Below the pieces are notes generated by a model, which was given only the letters and a program-made list of their open reading frames with translations, was not told where the DNA came from and ran no database searches. From Paenibacillus sp. BJ-4 (lineage in GTDB: Bacteria; Bacillota; Bacilli; Paenibacillales; Paenibacillaceae): 64,000 bases of DNA. The position numbers and the translations under genes were made by a program. This document shows, piece by piece, positions 43,355 through 51,483 of this stretch. Numbering within the stretch: the first letter of the stretch is position 1; each line of letters opens with the position of its first letter. The stretch lies in the NCBI RefSeq assembly GCF_020404765.1, contig NZ_JAIVEM010000161.1:613-64612 (forward strand), in the 5' to 3' direction.

Positions 43355-44044
43355 CGGTGTCTGAGGCTTGTGTATGGCTCGGGATCGCAAGAGCTACCTA
43401 CTACCGCTGGAAAACAAGCGTGGAGACAGAGCGTACAGATGCTACGGTGGAGAAAATCCGGCAGCTTTGCATCCGTCATAAATTTCGGTATGGTTACCGG
43501 AAAATCACCGCACTCCTTCGAGTTCAGCGGATTATGCAGCGTGAGGATGAAGAAACGAAAGGCCACTGGGCAGCCCGCTCATCCAGCAGAAAATCTGCTA
43601 AAGCGGCAATTCCATGCAGAGGCGCCTCTGCAAAAGCTCGTCACGGACATCACCTATTTACCATTTGGCGGAAAGATGTTGTACTTCTCCAGCATTCTAG
43701 ATCTGTACAACGGGGAGACTGTGGCTTACAGTATAGCGGACAAGCATGCTGCTCCAAGCGACCAGGGAAGCGTATATACGTCACAGGCTTATCAAGCTGC
43801 AGTAAAGGGAAAAGGCATTACCATGAGCATGTCCCGTAAAGGAACGCCCGCTGATAATGCCCCCATCGAATCGTTTCATTCCACACTAAAGTCTGAAACG
43901 TTCTACCTCGAAGATCTCATGTGTACAACGACTGCAATCGTTGAACAGACCGTTCGAGACTACATCACCTACTATAACTCAATTCGGATTCAAGCGAAAC
44001 TAAATAACCAGTCGCCGGTGGATTTCCGACGACTGGCTGCTTAA
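43303..44044 (+). pseudogene. IS3-family transposase OrfB, broken
   Basis: In the -1 frame relative to OrfA it reads VTVSEACVWLGIARATYYRW and FRYGYRKITALL. It then lacks several residues before VQRIMQRE and changes frame near 43560. The rve domain follows: PLQKLVTDITYLPFGGKMLY (first Asp), SDQGSVYTSQAYQAAVKGKG (second Asp), GTPADNAPIESFHSTLKSET (Glu). About 20 residues are deleted between YSIADK and SDQGS. The DDE residues remain, but the frame is not continuous, so the copy cannot transpose by itself. Confidence 0.82.
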
Positions 44045-44174
44045 ACTTGCAAGGTGTTTTGATCCCTGTCTCACAAACGGGGGTCAGTCCCCTGCTCGTC
44101 AAGACAGCTTTTTTTATGTGCGGACCTGTTTTAAATCTGGTCCAGTTTATTAAATTGTACGAATGCACGCATCA

Positions 44175-44202
44175 AGTTTACATAATATATATTATGTTTA
44201 TT
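44175..44202. other. dif-like recombination site d
   Basis: AGTTTACATAA, TATATA, TTATGTTTATT: the reverse complement of the left arm is identical to the B. subtilis XerD arm TTATGTAAACT, and the centre is the same TATATA. With its left flank CATCA it matches site a over 24 bases with one mismatch. Confidence 0.6.
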
Positions 44203-44223
44203 CAATTCGTGTCCTGGACAATA

Positions 44224-44892
44224 TTATTTATCAATAACGTATAATTTCACATTTTGAAAGCCAAAGTCGTTCACAAATGATTTGCTGCCAGGAATAAAGA
44301 TATCAATTCGCTTACCTGTAATGGCACTGCCCTGATCGCGGGCGACGGCCACAAAAGAATGGTCTGGTAAGCCGGGGTGGGAATACCCTGTAACTAACAC
44401 CTTCGTTCCCATAGGAATTACGTTCGGGTCTACCGCAATCGTACCTAGCTTAAGCGGATTGCCGTAGTAGTCTACCGCGCCCCACTTGCCATTTTCATCA
44501 GCTGCGGCAGAATACGCTGTAGCTTTAACGTCAACTACTTTACTGTAATTGAATGTTTTGCCCCATGCTTCAATCTTTTGACCCTCATTCGCAGGTGCTG
44601 TCTCCTTAAGAAGCTGTGGCTCCGAATCTGAAGCAGCCTTCACACTTGTTTCTCCAGGCACCTTAATTTGCAAACCTGCATATATGTTGCTGGCGGCAAT
44701 ATTCGGATTCGCCTTCGTCAACTCGTCTACTGACACTCCGTAACGTTGAGCAAGCAGGAAGAAGGTATCGCCCTCTTTGGCAGTATGAAGCGAAGCGGCA
44801 TCCGCTACTCCGGCTGTTTGTGCCAATCCTGCAATAGCAGCGGCAAGCACTGCAAATTTCATAGTTTGTCCAATATGTTTCAGATGTTTCAA
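44224..44892 (-). CDS. Secreted LysM and 3D-domain cell-wall protein (YocH/YuiC-like)
   Basis: A signal peptide (MKFAVLAAAIAGLAQTAGVA, cut near ADA-AS) is followed by one LysM (HTAKEGDTFFLLAQRYGVSV to GLQIKVPG) and a C-terminal 3D domain with the three conserved Asp: VDVKATAYSAAAD, TIAVDPNVIPMGTKVLV and VARDQGSAITGKRIDIFIPG. This is the catalytic domain of MltA-like lytic transglycosylases. The TTG start at 44892 has AGAGGAGGT 10 bases upstream. A c-di-AMP riboswitch lies just before it, fitting control of wall turnover by c-di-AMP. Confidence 0.9.
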   Translation of the reverse strand: MKHLKHIGQTMKFAVLAAAIAGLAQTAGVADAASLHTAKEGDTFFLLAQRYGVSVDELTKANPNIAASNIYAGLQIKVPGETSVKAASDSEPQLLKETAPANEGQKIEAWGKTFNYSKVVDVKATAYSAAADENGKWGAVDYYGNPLKLGTIAVDPNVIPMGTKVLVTGYSHPGLPDHSFVAVARDQGSAITGKRIDIFIPGSKSFVNDFGFQNVKLYVIDK

Positions 44893-44913
44893 AAGATATG
44901 TACCTCCTCTGTT

Positions 44914-45085
44914 ATGCCTGCGAAGTTAGCTGTCGGATTCGGACTCAGGAGAAGCCCTATGCTTGCGCAATTCACCCCTAGGCAGCTTCCAATCCGATTC
45001 GTCTTATGACGAATCGGAATGACTGCCGTTGTTACGTCCCCCGCACTTCCCATGGTTTTGGTCCAAGCATTCGGCGTATATCATG
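44914..45085 (-). ncRNA. ydaO-yuaA c-di-AMP riboswitch
   Basis: The minus strand contains the conserved blocks of this aptamer in order: CGCCGAATGC, GCGGGGGAC, the GACGAATCGG-type variable hairpin, CTAGGGGTGAATTGCGC, AGGGCTTCTCC, and GAGTCCGAATCCGACAGCTA followed by ACTTCGCAGGC. It ends about 12 bases before the ribosome site of the LysM-3D gene. In this class c-di-AMP binding lowers expression of wall hydrolases and osmolyte or K+ transporters. I see no T-run between aptamer and gene, so control may be at translation. Confidence 0.88.
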
Positions 45086-45250
45086 GGCCTTATGCTGTCC
45101 CGGCAAGTTTTGGCTCATTGCATAATATCACAATTTTGTAACCTTTGCTGCATGAAAATGTTGGGAACCTTGAATATCATACTATGTTCATTACAATTTT
45201 GTCATCATGAAATCGCTATCTGTTACGAAAATAGGAGGAAAAAGTGACGA

Positions 45251-45315
45251 AAAAGAAAAACCCTCCTGTTAGACATGAGGCTGTGGTCAAGACCCCAATG
45301 ACTGTGGAGGGTTTT
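45251..45315 (-). terminator. Terminator of the amino-acid ABC transporter operon
   Basis: AAAACCCTCC (45257-45266) pairs with GGAGGGTTTT (45306-45315). On the minus strand TTTTTCTTTTTC follows. The loop is long and contains GGGGTCTTGACC, which can fold on itself. Confidence 0.72.
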
Positions 45316-45341
45316 ACTTTATTACTTATAGAATCAATTCG

Positions 45342-46064
45342 TTACAATACTTTGGCAAGAAAATCTCGGGTACGGTCATGGCTTGGAGCACCAAAAACCT
45401 GTTCAGGTGTACCTTGCTCCACAATTTGGCCCTTATCCATAAAGATGATTCGATCCCCTACCTCACGTGCAAAACCCATTTCATGTGTGACGATCACCAT
45501 CGTCATGCCACGTTCAGCGAGCTTCTTCATTACATCGAGAACTTCTCCGACCATTTCAGGGTCCAAAGCAGAAGTCGGCTCATCGAACAGCATCACGTGC
45601 GGCTGCATCGCCAAAGCGCGTGCAATCGCAATCCGTTGCTTTTGACCACCAGATAACTGGTTGGGATAGGTATTCTTCTTATCCTCAAGCCCAACGGTAC
45701 GCAAAAGCTCTAACGCAATTTTTTCTGCTTCTTTGCCTGACTGCCCTTTAACCTGTGTTGGTGCGAGTGTCAGGTTCTGCAGCACTGTTTTATGCGGGAA
45801 CAGATTAAAATGCTGAAACACCATGCCCATTTTCTCACGAGTCGCATTAATATTATGACCACGGGCTGTTATCGGCTCGCCCTCAAACAAAATCTCCCCG
45901 TCTGTAGGCTGTTCCAACAGATTAATGCAACGCAAAAACGTGCTTTTTCCCGAACCACTGGGACCGATGATGACGACAACTTCCCCTTTGGCAATATCTA
46001 TATCAATACCTGTTAAAATTTCATTCTTGCCGAACGATTTACGCAGTTGTTTAACGGTGATCAC
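45342..46064 (-). CDS. Polar amino-acid ABC transporter ATPase (GlnQ-type)
   Basis: The 240-residue ATPase has Walker A GPSGSGKSTFLRCINLLEQP, Q-loop GMVFQHFNLFPHKTVLQNLT, signature LSGGQKQRIAIARALAMQPH, Walker B VMLFDEPTSALDPEMVGEVL and the C-terminal DRIIFMDKGQIVEQGTPEQV. It matches GlnQ/ArtM-type ATPases. The ATG overlaps the end of the binding-protein/permease gene by 14 bases, so the two form one operon. Confidence 0.94.
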   Translation of the reverse strand: MITVKQLRKSFGKNEILTGIDIDIAKGEVVVIIGPSGSGKSTFLRCINLLEQPTDGEILFEGEPITARGHNINATREKMGMVFQHFNLFPHKTVLQNLTLAPTQVKGQSGKEAEKIALELLRTVGLEDKKNTYPNQLSGGQKQRIAIARALAMQPHVMLFDEPTSALDPEMVGEVLDVMKKLAERGMTMVIVTHEMGFAREVGDRIIFMDKGQIVEQGTPEQVFGAPSHDRTRDFLAKVL

Positions 46065-47514
46065 TGGCTCTCAACTTCCTTTCCCATAAACCCAACAGCT
46101 TGGACAAGCTGAATGTCATTACAAAATAAATAGCAGCCGCGATGACGAACGGACTTAATCCTTCATAGGTAATGTTCTTAATAACCTGGGCCTGATACAT
46201 AATATCCACCATACCGATGGTAGAAATAATGGATGATTCTTTAATAATGGTAATAAATTCATTACCAATTGCAGGCAAAATAGACTTAAAGGCTTGCGGT
46301 AAAATGACATGACGCATAGCCTTGCCTCGTCCCATACCCAATGAACGGGCAGCTTCCATCTGACCACGGTCCACACCCTGAATACCTGCACGGAAAATTT
46401 CAGCCAAATATGCTGAGCTATTCAGTGACAATGTCAGTATACCGGATTGGAGTGGTGTAAAATTGACGCCCAGCGTCAGAGCAACCCCGTAGTGGATGAT
46501 CATGAGCTGCACCAGCATAGGTGTACCCCGCAGTACCTCTACGTAAGTCGTACCCAACCATTCAATAATACGTACACCGCTCATCCGCAGCAAGGATATC
46601 ATCAAACCAATGATAAATCCGAACAGTACTCCGAGTGCAGACAGCAACAGCGTGTAGCCGATACCTGTGACGTAAAAACTACGGTATTTCCAAAATATAT
46701 CAAAAATATTGTTGGAAGAAACCTGACGATCGGCAGACAATACACTCGCTTCCGTCGAAAACTTGTCAATGGAGCCGTCTGCTTTCAACCGAGCCAGCGT
46801 TTTATTTACAGAGGCTAGCAGCTCTGTATTCCCCTTGCGAATACCTACGGCTGTCTCTGCTCCCTCATCCCCAGGCACCGCCTTGGCGAGAGTTACAGTT
46901 CCGTCCAGTGTGTATCCTTTAGCAACTGTATCTTCAATCACGACAGCGTTGATACGCTGTGTCCGAAGCTGAAGCACCAGGTCGGATATTTTATCCAGCG
47001 AAGTTACAGTCGCATTGGGCACTTTTTGAGCAATTTCTTCCTGGATACTGCCCTTTTGCGCGCCGAGCTTCTCGCCTTTCAGAGCAGCCATTGTCTGATA
47101 TTTGTCCTTATCCTCTGGACGTACCATAATAACTTGCTTGGAGTGATAGTACACATCCGAAAAATCAATGCTCTTTCTGCGTTCATCCGTTGGTGTCATG
47201 CCGGACAGTACCAGGTCTACACGACCACTTTGCAGGGCAGGCAGCAAGGAGTCGAAGCTCATGTCCTCAATAACCAGCTCTGCACCAAGATCCTTGGCAA
47301 TTTCCTTTGCAATATCCACGTCAAAGCCTACAATGGTATCCTTGCCGTTAATGACTTTATGAAACTCATACGGCGGAAAATCGGCACTCATGCCGAGTAC
47401 AAGTTTTTGCTGCGGCTTTGCTTCCGTTCCGTATGCGGTGAGCATAGGAAGTCCAGCTAACAGCAAGATAACCGCCGTCATAACCAGGGCAGTAAAACGA
47501 TATGCCTTTTTCAA
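46051..47514 (-). CDS. Amino-acid ABC transporter, binding protein fused to permease
   Basis: The 487-residue fusion has a signal segment (VMTAVILLLAGLPMLTAYG), a SBP_bac_3 domain (KLVLGMSADFPPYEFHKVIN, VDLVLSGMTPTDERRKSIDF, to about 260) and a permease domain with the HisMQ motif (GTTYVEVLRGTPMLVQLMII, AYLAEIFRAGIQGVDRGQME, AARSLGMGRGKAMRHVILPQ). Such fusions are known in Lactococcus GlnP. The mature binding domain would be tethered to the outer face. Ligand likely a polar amino acid. Confidence 0.92.
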   Translation of the reverse strand: MKKAYRFTALVMTAVILLLAGLPMLTAYGTEAKPQQKLVLGMSADFPPYEFHKVINGKDTIVGFDVDIAKEIAKDLGAELVIEDMSFDSLLPALQSGRVDLVLSGMTPTDERRKSIDFSDVYYHSKQVIMVRPEDKDKYQTMAALKGEKLGAQKGSIQEEIAQKVPNATVTSLDKISDLVLQLRTQRINAVVIEDTVAKGYTLDGTVTLAKAVPGDEGAETAVGIRKGNTELLASVNKTLARLKADGSIDKFSTEASVLSADRQVSSNNIFDIFWKYRSFYVTGIGYTLLLSALGVLFGFIIGLMISLLRMSGVRIIEWLGTTYVEVLRGTPMLVQLMIIHYGVALTLGVNFTPLQSGILTLSLNSSAYLAEIFRAGIQGVDRGQMEAARSLGMGRGKAMRHVILPQAFKSILPAIGNEFITIIKESSIISTIGMVDIMYQAQVIKNITYEGLSPFVIAAAIYFVMTFSLSKLLGLWERKLRASDHR

Positions 47515-47662
47515 TCTTTTTTTCTCTCCTTAAATTCTTTATAATAAATAAGATTGTGTCATTATAAATGAATATGCATGATTATGCAATGAATGTTATA
47601 TTACAATTTCAGCATACCTCACGCAGTACCTACATTACAGCTTATATAAAGGGGTTTTTAAC

Positions 47663-48844
47663 ATGGATTTTAAACAGAGCATTCAGCAGACCATAGAGCA
47701 GCATGCCGGGCGCTTTAAGGACATTTCGTTATATATTGGCGCGAACCCTGAGCTTGGTAACGAGGAATTTCTGGCCGCTGCCCGTTTAAAAGAAGAGCTC
47801 GCCTTTCACGGATTTGAGGTTCAGGCACCTGTGCTGGGCTTAGAAACAGCCTTTATTGCGACTTATAAAGCAGCCAAACCCGGACCGGTCGTCGCTTTTC
47901 TGGCGGAATATGACGCCCTAAAAGGCCTCGGACACGCCTGCGGACACCATTTGATATGTATGATGAGTACCGGAGCTGCCGTCGGCCTCATATCGGTCAT
48001 CGATGAGATTGGCGGGGAAGTACGGGTATATGGCACGCCTGCCGAAGAAACACGCGGGGCAAAGGTTCCGATGGCGGCTGCCGGACTGTTTGATGATTGC
48101 GATATTGCGCTTATGACACATCCCTATGACCACTACGAGAAATCAGGCAAATCGCTGGCAATGGATGCTGTGCAGTTTGAATTTTTTGGTCAATCCGCCC
48201 ACGCAGCCGCCAGTCCGCATGAAGGCATTAACGCACTGGACGCAGTGATCCAAACGTTCAACGGCATCAATGCGTTTCGCCAACAGGTGAAAAGTACAGT
48301 GCGTATCCATGGCATTATTAATCATGGTGGGCAGGCAGCCAACATCATTCCTGATTACGCCTCTGCTCAGTTTTATGTGCGGGCCGCTACACGTCAAGAA
48401 CTGGACCCGCTGACTCGCCGAGTTATTCAAATTGCCGAAGGAGCAGCTTTACAAGCCGGATGTCGTCTGGAGACTTCCAATTACGAGATTTCTTATGATG
48501 AAATGGTGACTAACCGTGTGCTTTCCGATACCTTTACTGCCAATTTAATGCAGGCCGGCATTGCGCAGAAGGACATAACAGAAGGCGAGGATCACGGCTC
48601 CATGGATATCGGAAATGTATCACTGCATTGCCCTGCCATTCATCCCTACATTCAAGTTATTGACGAGAAGCACTCCTTGCATACGCCTGAATTCCGCGAT
48701 TTGGCGATGCAGGACCGGGCTATGGAAGGAATGCTGCTGGCGGCGAGAACCTTGGCATGGACTGCTTGTGATGTCATCACGAATACTGAACTACTGGCAC
48801 AAATTAAAGAAGAATTCGCCCTGCTGAAAAACGGAGTTTCTTAA
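47663..48844 (+). CDS. M20-family amidohydrolase (AbgB/ACY1L2-like)
   Basis: The 393-residue dinuclear metallohydrolase has ANPELGNEEFLAAARLKEEL, VVAFLAEYDALKGLGHACGH (metal ligands), VRVYGTPAEETRGAKVPMAA (catalytic Glu), the dimerisation domain FEFFGQSAHAAASPHEGINA, and the C-terminal metal His region CPAIHPYIQVIDEKHSLHTP. Relatives cleave aminobenzoyl-glutamate or N-acyl amino acids. Start with AAAGGGG. It is divergent from the amino-acid transporter; a scavenging link is plausible but unproven. Confidence 0.9.
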   Translation: MDFKQSIQQTIEQHAGRFKDISLYIGANPELGNEEFLAAARLKEELAFHGFEVQAPVLGLETAFIATYKAAKPGPVVAFLAEYDALKGLGHACGHHLICMMSTGAAVGLISVIDEIGGEVRVYGTPAEETRGAKVPMAAAGLFDDCDIALMTHPYDHYEKSGKSLAMDAVQFEFFGQSAHAAASPHEGINALDAVIQTFNGINAFRQQVKSTVRIHGIINHGGQAANIIPDYASAQFYVRAATRQELDPLTRRVIQIAEGAALQAGCRLETSNYEISYDEMVTNRVLSDTFTANLMQAGIAQKDITEGEDHGSMDIGNVSLHCPAIHPYIQVIDEKHSLHTPEFRDLAMQDRAMEGMLLAARTLAWTACDVITNTELLAQIKEEFALLKNGVS

Positions 48845-48880
48845 TCTCATTCCGCTTTCTTTCCAGAAAGGAGCAGTCAT

Positions 48881-49951
48881 ATGGATCCAATGAGCAGCTT
48901 TTGGATGTTGTTATTTGTCGTTGTCCTTATTATTTGGATTTTATTCGGTGCTAAATATCGAAAAAAACGGGGTAACCGAAGAACGCGCCGCCGTAATGCA
49001 TTTTTCCGCAGCGCCCCTTCTCCTTCGTCCCTTTCAGATGAGCGTTATCCAGAGATTACGGATTTGAAAAAGCAACTGGAGTGTTCCATTCCTGCCTCTT
49101 ATGCTCATAATATAAGGCAACGTGTAATGGAAGCCCACCCTGAGCTGACGGAGCAAGAATATGATTGGCGCTGGAATGAGCTCCAACGATATTTTATGCT
49201 GTGCGCGATTATGAATCGAGTGCCAATGTTTAGTCATGATGTGGATGAACTATGGCATGAAATGCTGATGTTTACCCGCGAATACCAGCAATTCTCGGAA
49301 GCCTTTTTTGGTCGTATGCTCCATCATGCCCCCCATTCCGGGGGCTCACAGCCTATACCGGGGGAGCGGGCATGGTTTGACTGGTTGTATGTGGAATGCT
49401 TTGGTTGGAACCGCTATAGCGCCAGCTTATGGGGAACTTTTTTCAATCATCCGTTACCTAGCGACGAACTCTCACACTATTACAAAATGACAGCTTCGGC
49501 ACAGCCAGCAGGTGACCGCTGGAATATTCGAGCAGATACGAGCATTTCACAGCAGGCACAGCAAGCGGTTCACAAGATTGTGGAGCTGCTGCGTGAGCGA
49601 GTGAATACAGCTGTAGATGATCCTGAAGGCAAGCAGCGGCCAAGGGTCAACTATTTGCAAATAGATACCCTGTTGCTGGCCGCCATATGGTATTCCTGGT
49701 ATCAACCTGAACAGTTTGCACTGCACATGCGCCCGGATGCTACAGGCAGTGCTGCATTAGCCAGCTCATCCGGATGCAGCTCGGCAAGCGGCTGCTCGAA
49801 CTGGGATACGCACCACTCGCACCACCATTCCTCTCATGACAGCTCTCATGATGGAGGCTCTTCTCACCATCATTCGGGAGATTCCGGTAGCCATTCTTCA
49901 TGCAGCAGCGGCTCCTCATGCGGAAGCAGCTGCGGAGGCGGGGGCGACTGA
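48881..49951 (+). CDS. Membrane-anchored DUF1399-like protein with His/Ser/Gly/Cys-rich tail
   Basis: An N-terminal transmembrane helix (WMLLFVVVLIIWILFGAKYR) is followed by an Arg-rich stop-transfer, a helical domain with the GRDP/DUF1399-type signature FSHDVDELWHEMLMFTREYQ and ERAWFDWLYVECFGWNRYSA, and a second helical part. From residue about 285 the tail is only Ser, His, Gly, Asp and Cys, for example HHSHHHSSHDSSHDGGSSHH and SCSSGSSCGSSCGGGGD. The tail could bind metals. 36 bases after the M20 gene, so perhaps co-transcribed. The function is unknown. Confidence 0.82.
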   Translation: MDPMSSFWMLLFVVVLIIWILFGAKYRKKRGNRRTRRRNAFFRSAPSPSSLSDERYPEITDLKKQLECSIPASYAHNIRQRVMEAHPELTEQEYDWRWNELQRYFMLCAIMNRVPMFSHDVDELWHEMLMFTREYQQFSEAFFGRMLHHAPHSGGSQPIPGERAWFDWLYVECFGWNRYSASLWGTFFNHPLPSDELSHYYKMTASAQPAGDRWNIRADTSISQQAQQAVHKIVELLRERVNTAVDDPEGKQRPRVNYLQIDTLLLAAIWYSWYQPEQFALHMRPDATGSAALASSSGCSSASGCSNWDTHHSHHHSSHDSSHDGGSSHHHSGDSGSHSSCSSGSSCGSSCGGGGD

Positions 49952-49963
49952 TCATAGCAAATA

Positions 49964-50007
49964 GGGACATTCCTCAGCCATCACTGGCTAAAGAGATGCC
50001 CCTTTTT
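49964..50007 (+). terminator. Terminator between the His-rich gene and glgA
   Basis: GGGACAT...ATGCCCC with inner AGCCA/TGGCT forms an imperfect stem followed by TTTTTT on the plus strand. Confidence 0.7.
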
Positions 50008-50019
50008 TACTCAATTCAA

Positions 50020-51462
50020 TCAACCGGACTTTGTTAGCGAACGGTAAATATCCATATACGCTTCGGCTGATACATCCCAACTATACTCTCCTGCAAAAGC
50101 CGTTTGTGTAAGTTTGGACCAATGTTTAGGTTGGCGATAAAAATCCACAGCACGACGAATTGTATGCAGCATGTCATGCGCGTTATAATTCGTGAAACTA
50201 AAGCCGTTTCCTTCCCCTGTGGATTCATTGTAAGCCTGCACCGTATCGTTCAGCCCACCTGTTTCACGCACAATGGGTATACTTCCATAACGAAGCGCCA
50301 GCAGTTGGCTGATTCCGCAAGGCTCAAATCTCGACGGCATCAAATACATATCGCTTGCAGCATATATTTTTCGTGACAAAGGCTCACTGAAAGTGAGCTG
50401 CGCTGACATCTTCAGAGGATAGCGCCCCGCCGCTTCCCGGAACCAGTGCTCAAAAGCAGGATCTCCTGTGCCCAGCACGACAAATTGAATATCATCATAA
50501 TATAAGATCTCGTCAAGCACTCTGGTTACCAGATCGAGCCCCTTCATATCGACAAGCCGGGTTACCATGGCCATTAATGGTACGTCCGGCCGGATCGGTA
50601 GTCCCAACTCCTTCTGCAGGCCCATTTTGTTTTCCCTCTTCTTTGCCAAACTGGTACGGTACTGCGTATAAATACGATTGTCCGTGGCAGGATTGTAGCT
50701 TGTGGTATCAATTCCATTCACTATCCCTGACAAGCGTCCCTGCTCTCCCAGCTTTCGAAGCAGACCGTCTAACCCGTATCCGTAAAACTCCGTCTGAATC
50801 TCCTCTGCATAGGTTGGACTCACGGTTGTGACATGATCCGAGTAAGTAAGTCCCCCCTTCATAAAATTCAGTCTGCCATAATACTCCACACCCTCGGGGG
50901 TAAAATAACTCCTATCCAGGTTGAGCAGTTCTGTTAAGACCTCATATGGAAAATCCCCCTGATACAGCAGATTATGTATCGTAAACACCGTGCGAATTTC
51001 GCTGTAGAAGGGCAAATGGCGATAATCAGCATTCAGAAGCAGCGGAACCATTGCTGTATGCCAGTCATGACAATGCAGAATATCCGGGTGGAAATCCAGA
51101 TCAGGCAGTACTTCCAATATGGCCCGGTTAAAAAAGGAGAAGCGTTCGCCATCATCCATGTAGCCGTAAATGCCTTCACGACCGAAGTAATATTCGTTAT
51201 CTATAAAATAAACCTTGATTCCATCCAATGTCAGTTCCTCTACTCCACAATATTGGTCACGCCAGCCTACGGCTACATGCTTTACCGCTACCGGGCGCAG
51301 AGAACGTTTATACGTATCAGGAATCCCCGCATATTTAGGCAAAATGATTCGGACGTCACACCCCGCCTGACGAAGTGCCTTCGGCAATGCGCCAATGACG
51401 TCAGCCAACCCACCTGTTTTAATAAATGGATGTGCTTCTGCTGCCGCAAACAAGATATTCAT
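50020..51462 (-). CDS. glgA: Glycogen synthase GlgA
   Basis: The GT5 enzyme has 480 residues. It starts MNILFAAAEAHPFIKTGGLA with the ADP-glucose-binding KTGGL, followed by DILHCHDWHTAMVPLLLNAD, VNGIDTTSYNPATDNRIYTQ and the C-terminal PSRFEPCGISQLLALRYGSI with the E-x7-E motif. It elongates alpha-1,4-glucan from ADP-glucose. It lies 21 bases after glgB on the same strand. Confidence 0.95.
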   Translation of the reverse strand: MNILFAAAEAHPFIKTGGLADVIGALPKALRQAGCDVRIILPKYAGIPDTYKRSLRPVAVKHVAVGWRDQYCGVEELTLDGIKVYFIDNEYYFGREGIYGYMDDGERFSFFNRAILEVLPDLDFHPDILHCHDWHTAMVPLLLNADYRHLPFYSEIRTVFTIHNLLYQGDFPYEVLTELLNLDRSYFTPEGVEYYGRLNFMKGGLTYSDHVTTVSPTYAEEIQTEFYGYGLDGLLRKLGEQGRLSGIVNGIDTTSYNPATDNRIYTQYRTSLAKKRENKMGLQKELGLPIRPDVPLMAMVTRLVDMKGLDLVTRVLDEILYYDDIQFVVLGTGDPAFEHWFREAAGRYPLKMSAQLTFSEPLSRKIYAASDMYLMPSRFEPCGISQLLALRYGSIPIVRETGGLNDTVQAYNESTGEGNGFSFTNYNAHDMLHTIRRAVDFYRQPKHWSKLTQTAFAGEYSWDVSAEAYMDIYRSLTKSG

Positions 51463-51483
51463 ATGTGCTTCCTCCCTATGTGG

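Larger units (their letters stand above)
42906..44091 (+). mobile_element. IS3-family element (IS150-like), degenerate, 1186 bp
   Basis: The ends are perfect inverted repeats GGGACTGACCCC (42906) and GGGGTCAGTCCC (44091). An extended match continues through TGAGACA and ATCAAAACACCTT inside. A 3-bp direct repeat CTG (42903-42905 and 44092-44094) flanks it, as IS3 elements produce. It contains orfA and a frame-broken orfB. Confidence 0.88.
42873..44115. terminator. Bidirectional terminator split by the IS3 element
   Basis: The left arm AAAAAAAGCTGTCTT (42873-42887) is exactly complementary to AAGACAGCTTTTTTT (44101-44115). Removing the element and one CTG copy restores the inner hairpin AGCAGAGGTACTCTGCT. 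The intact structure would have terminated the deacetylase gene and the 3D-domain gene from both sides. Confidence 0.8.
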
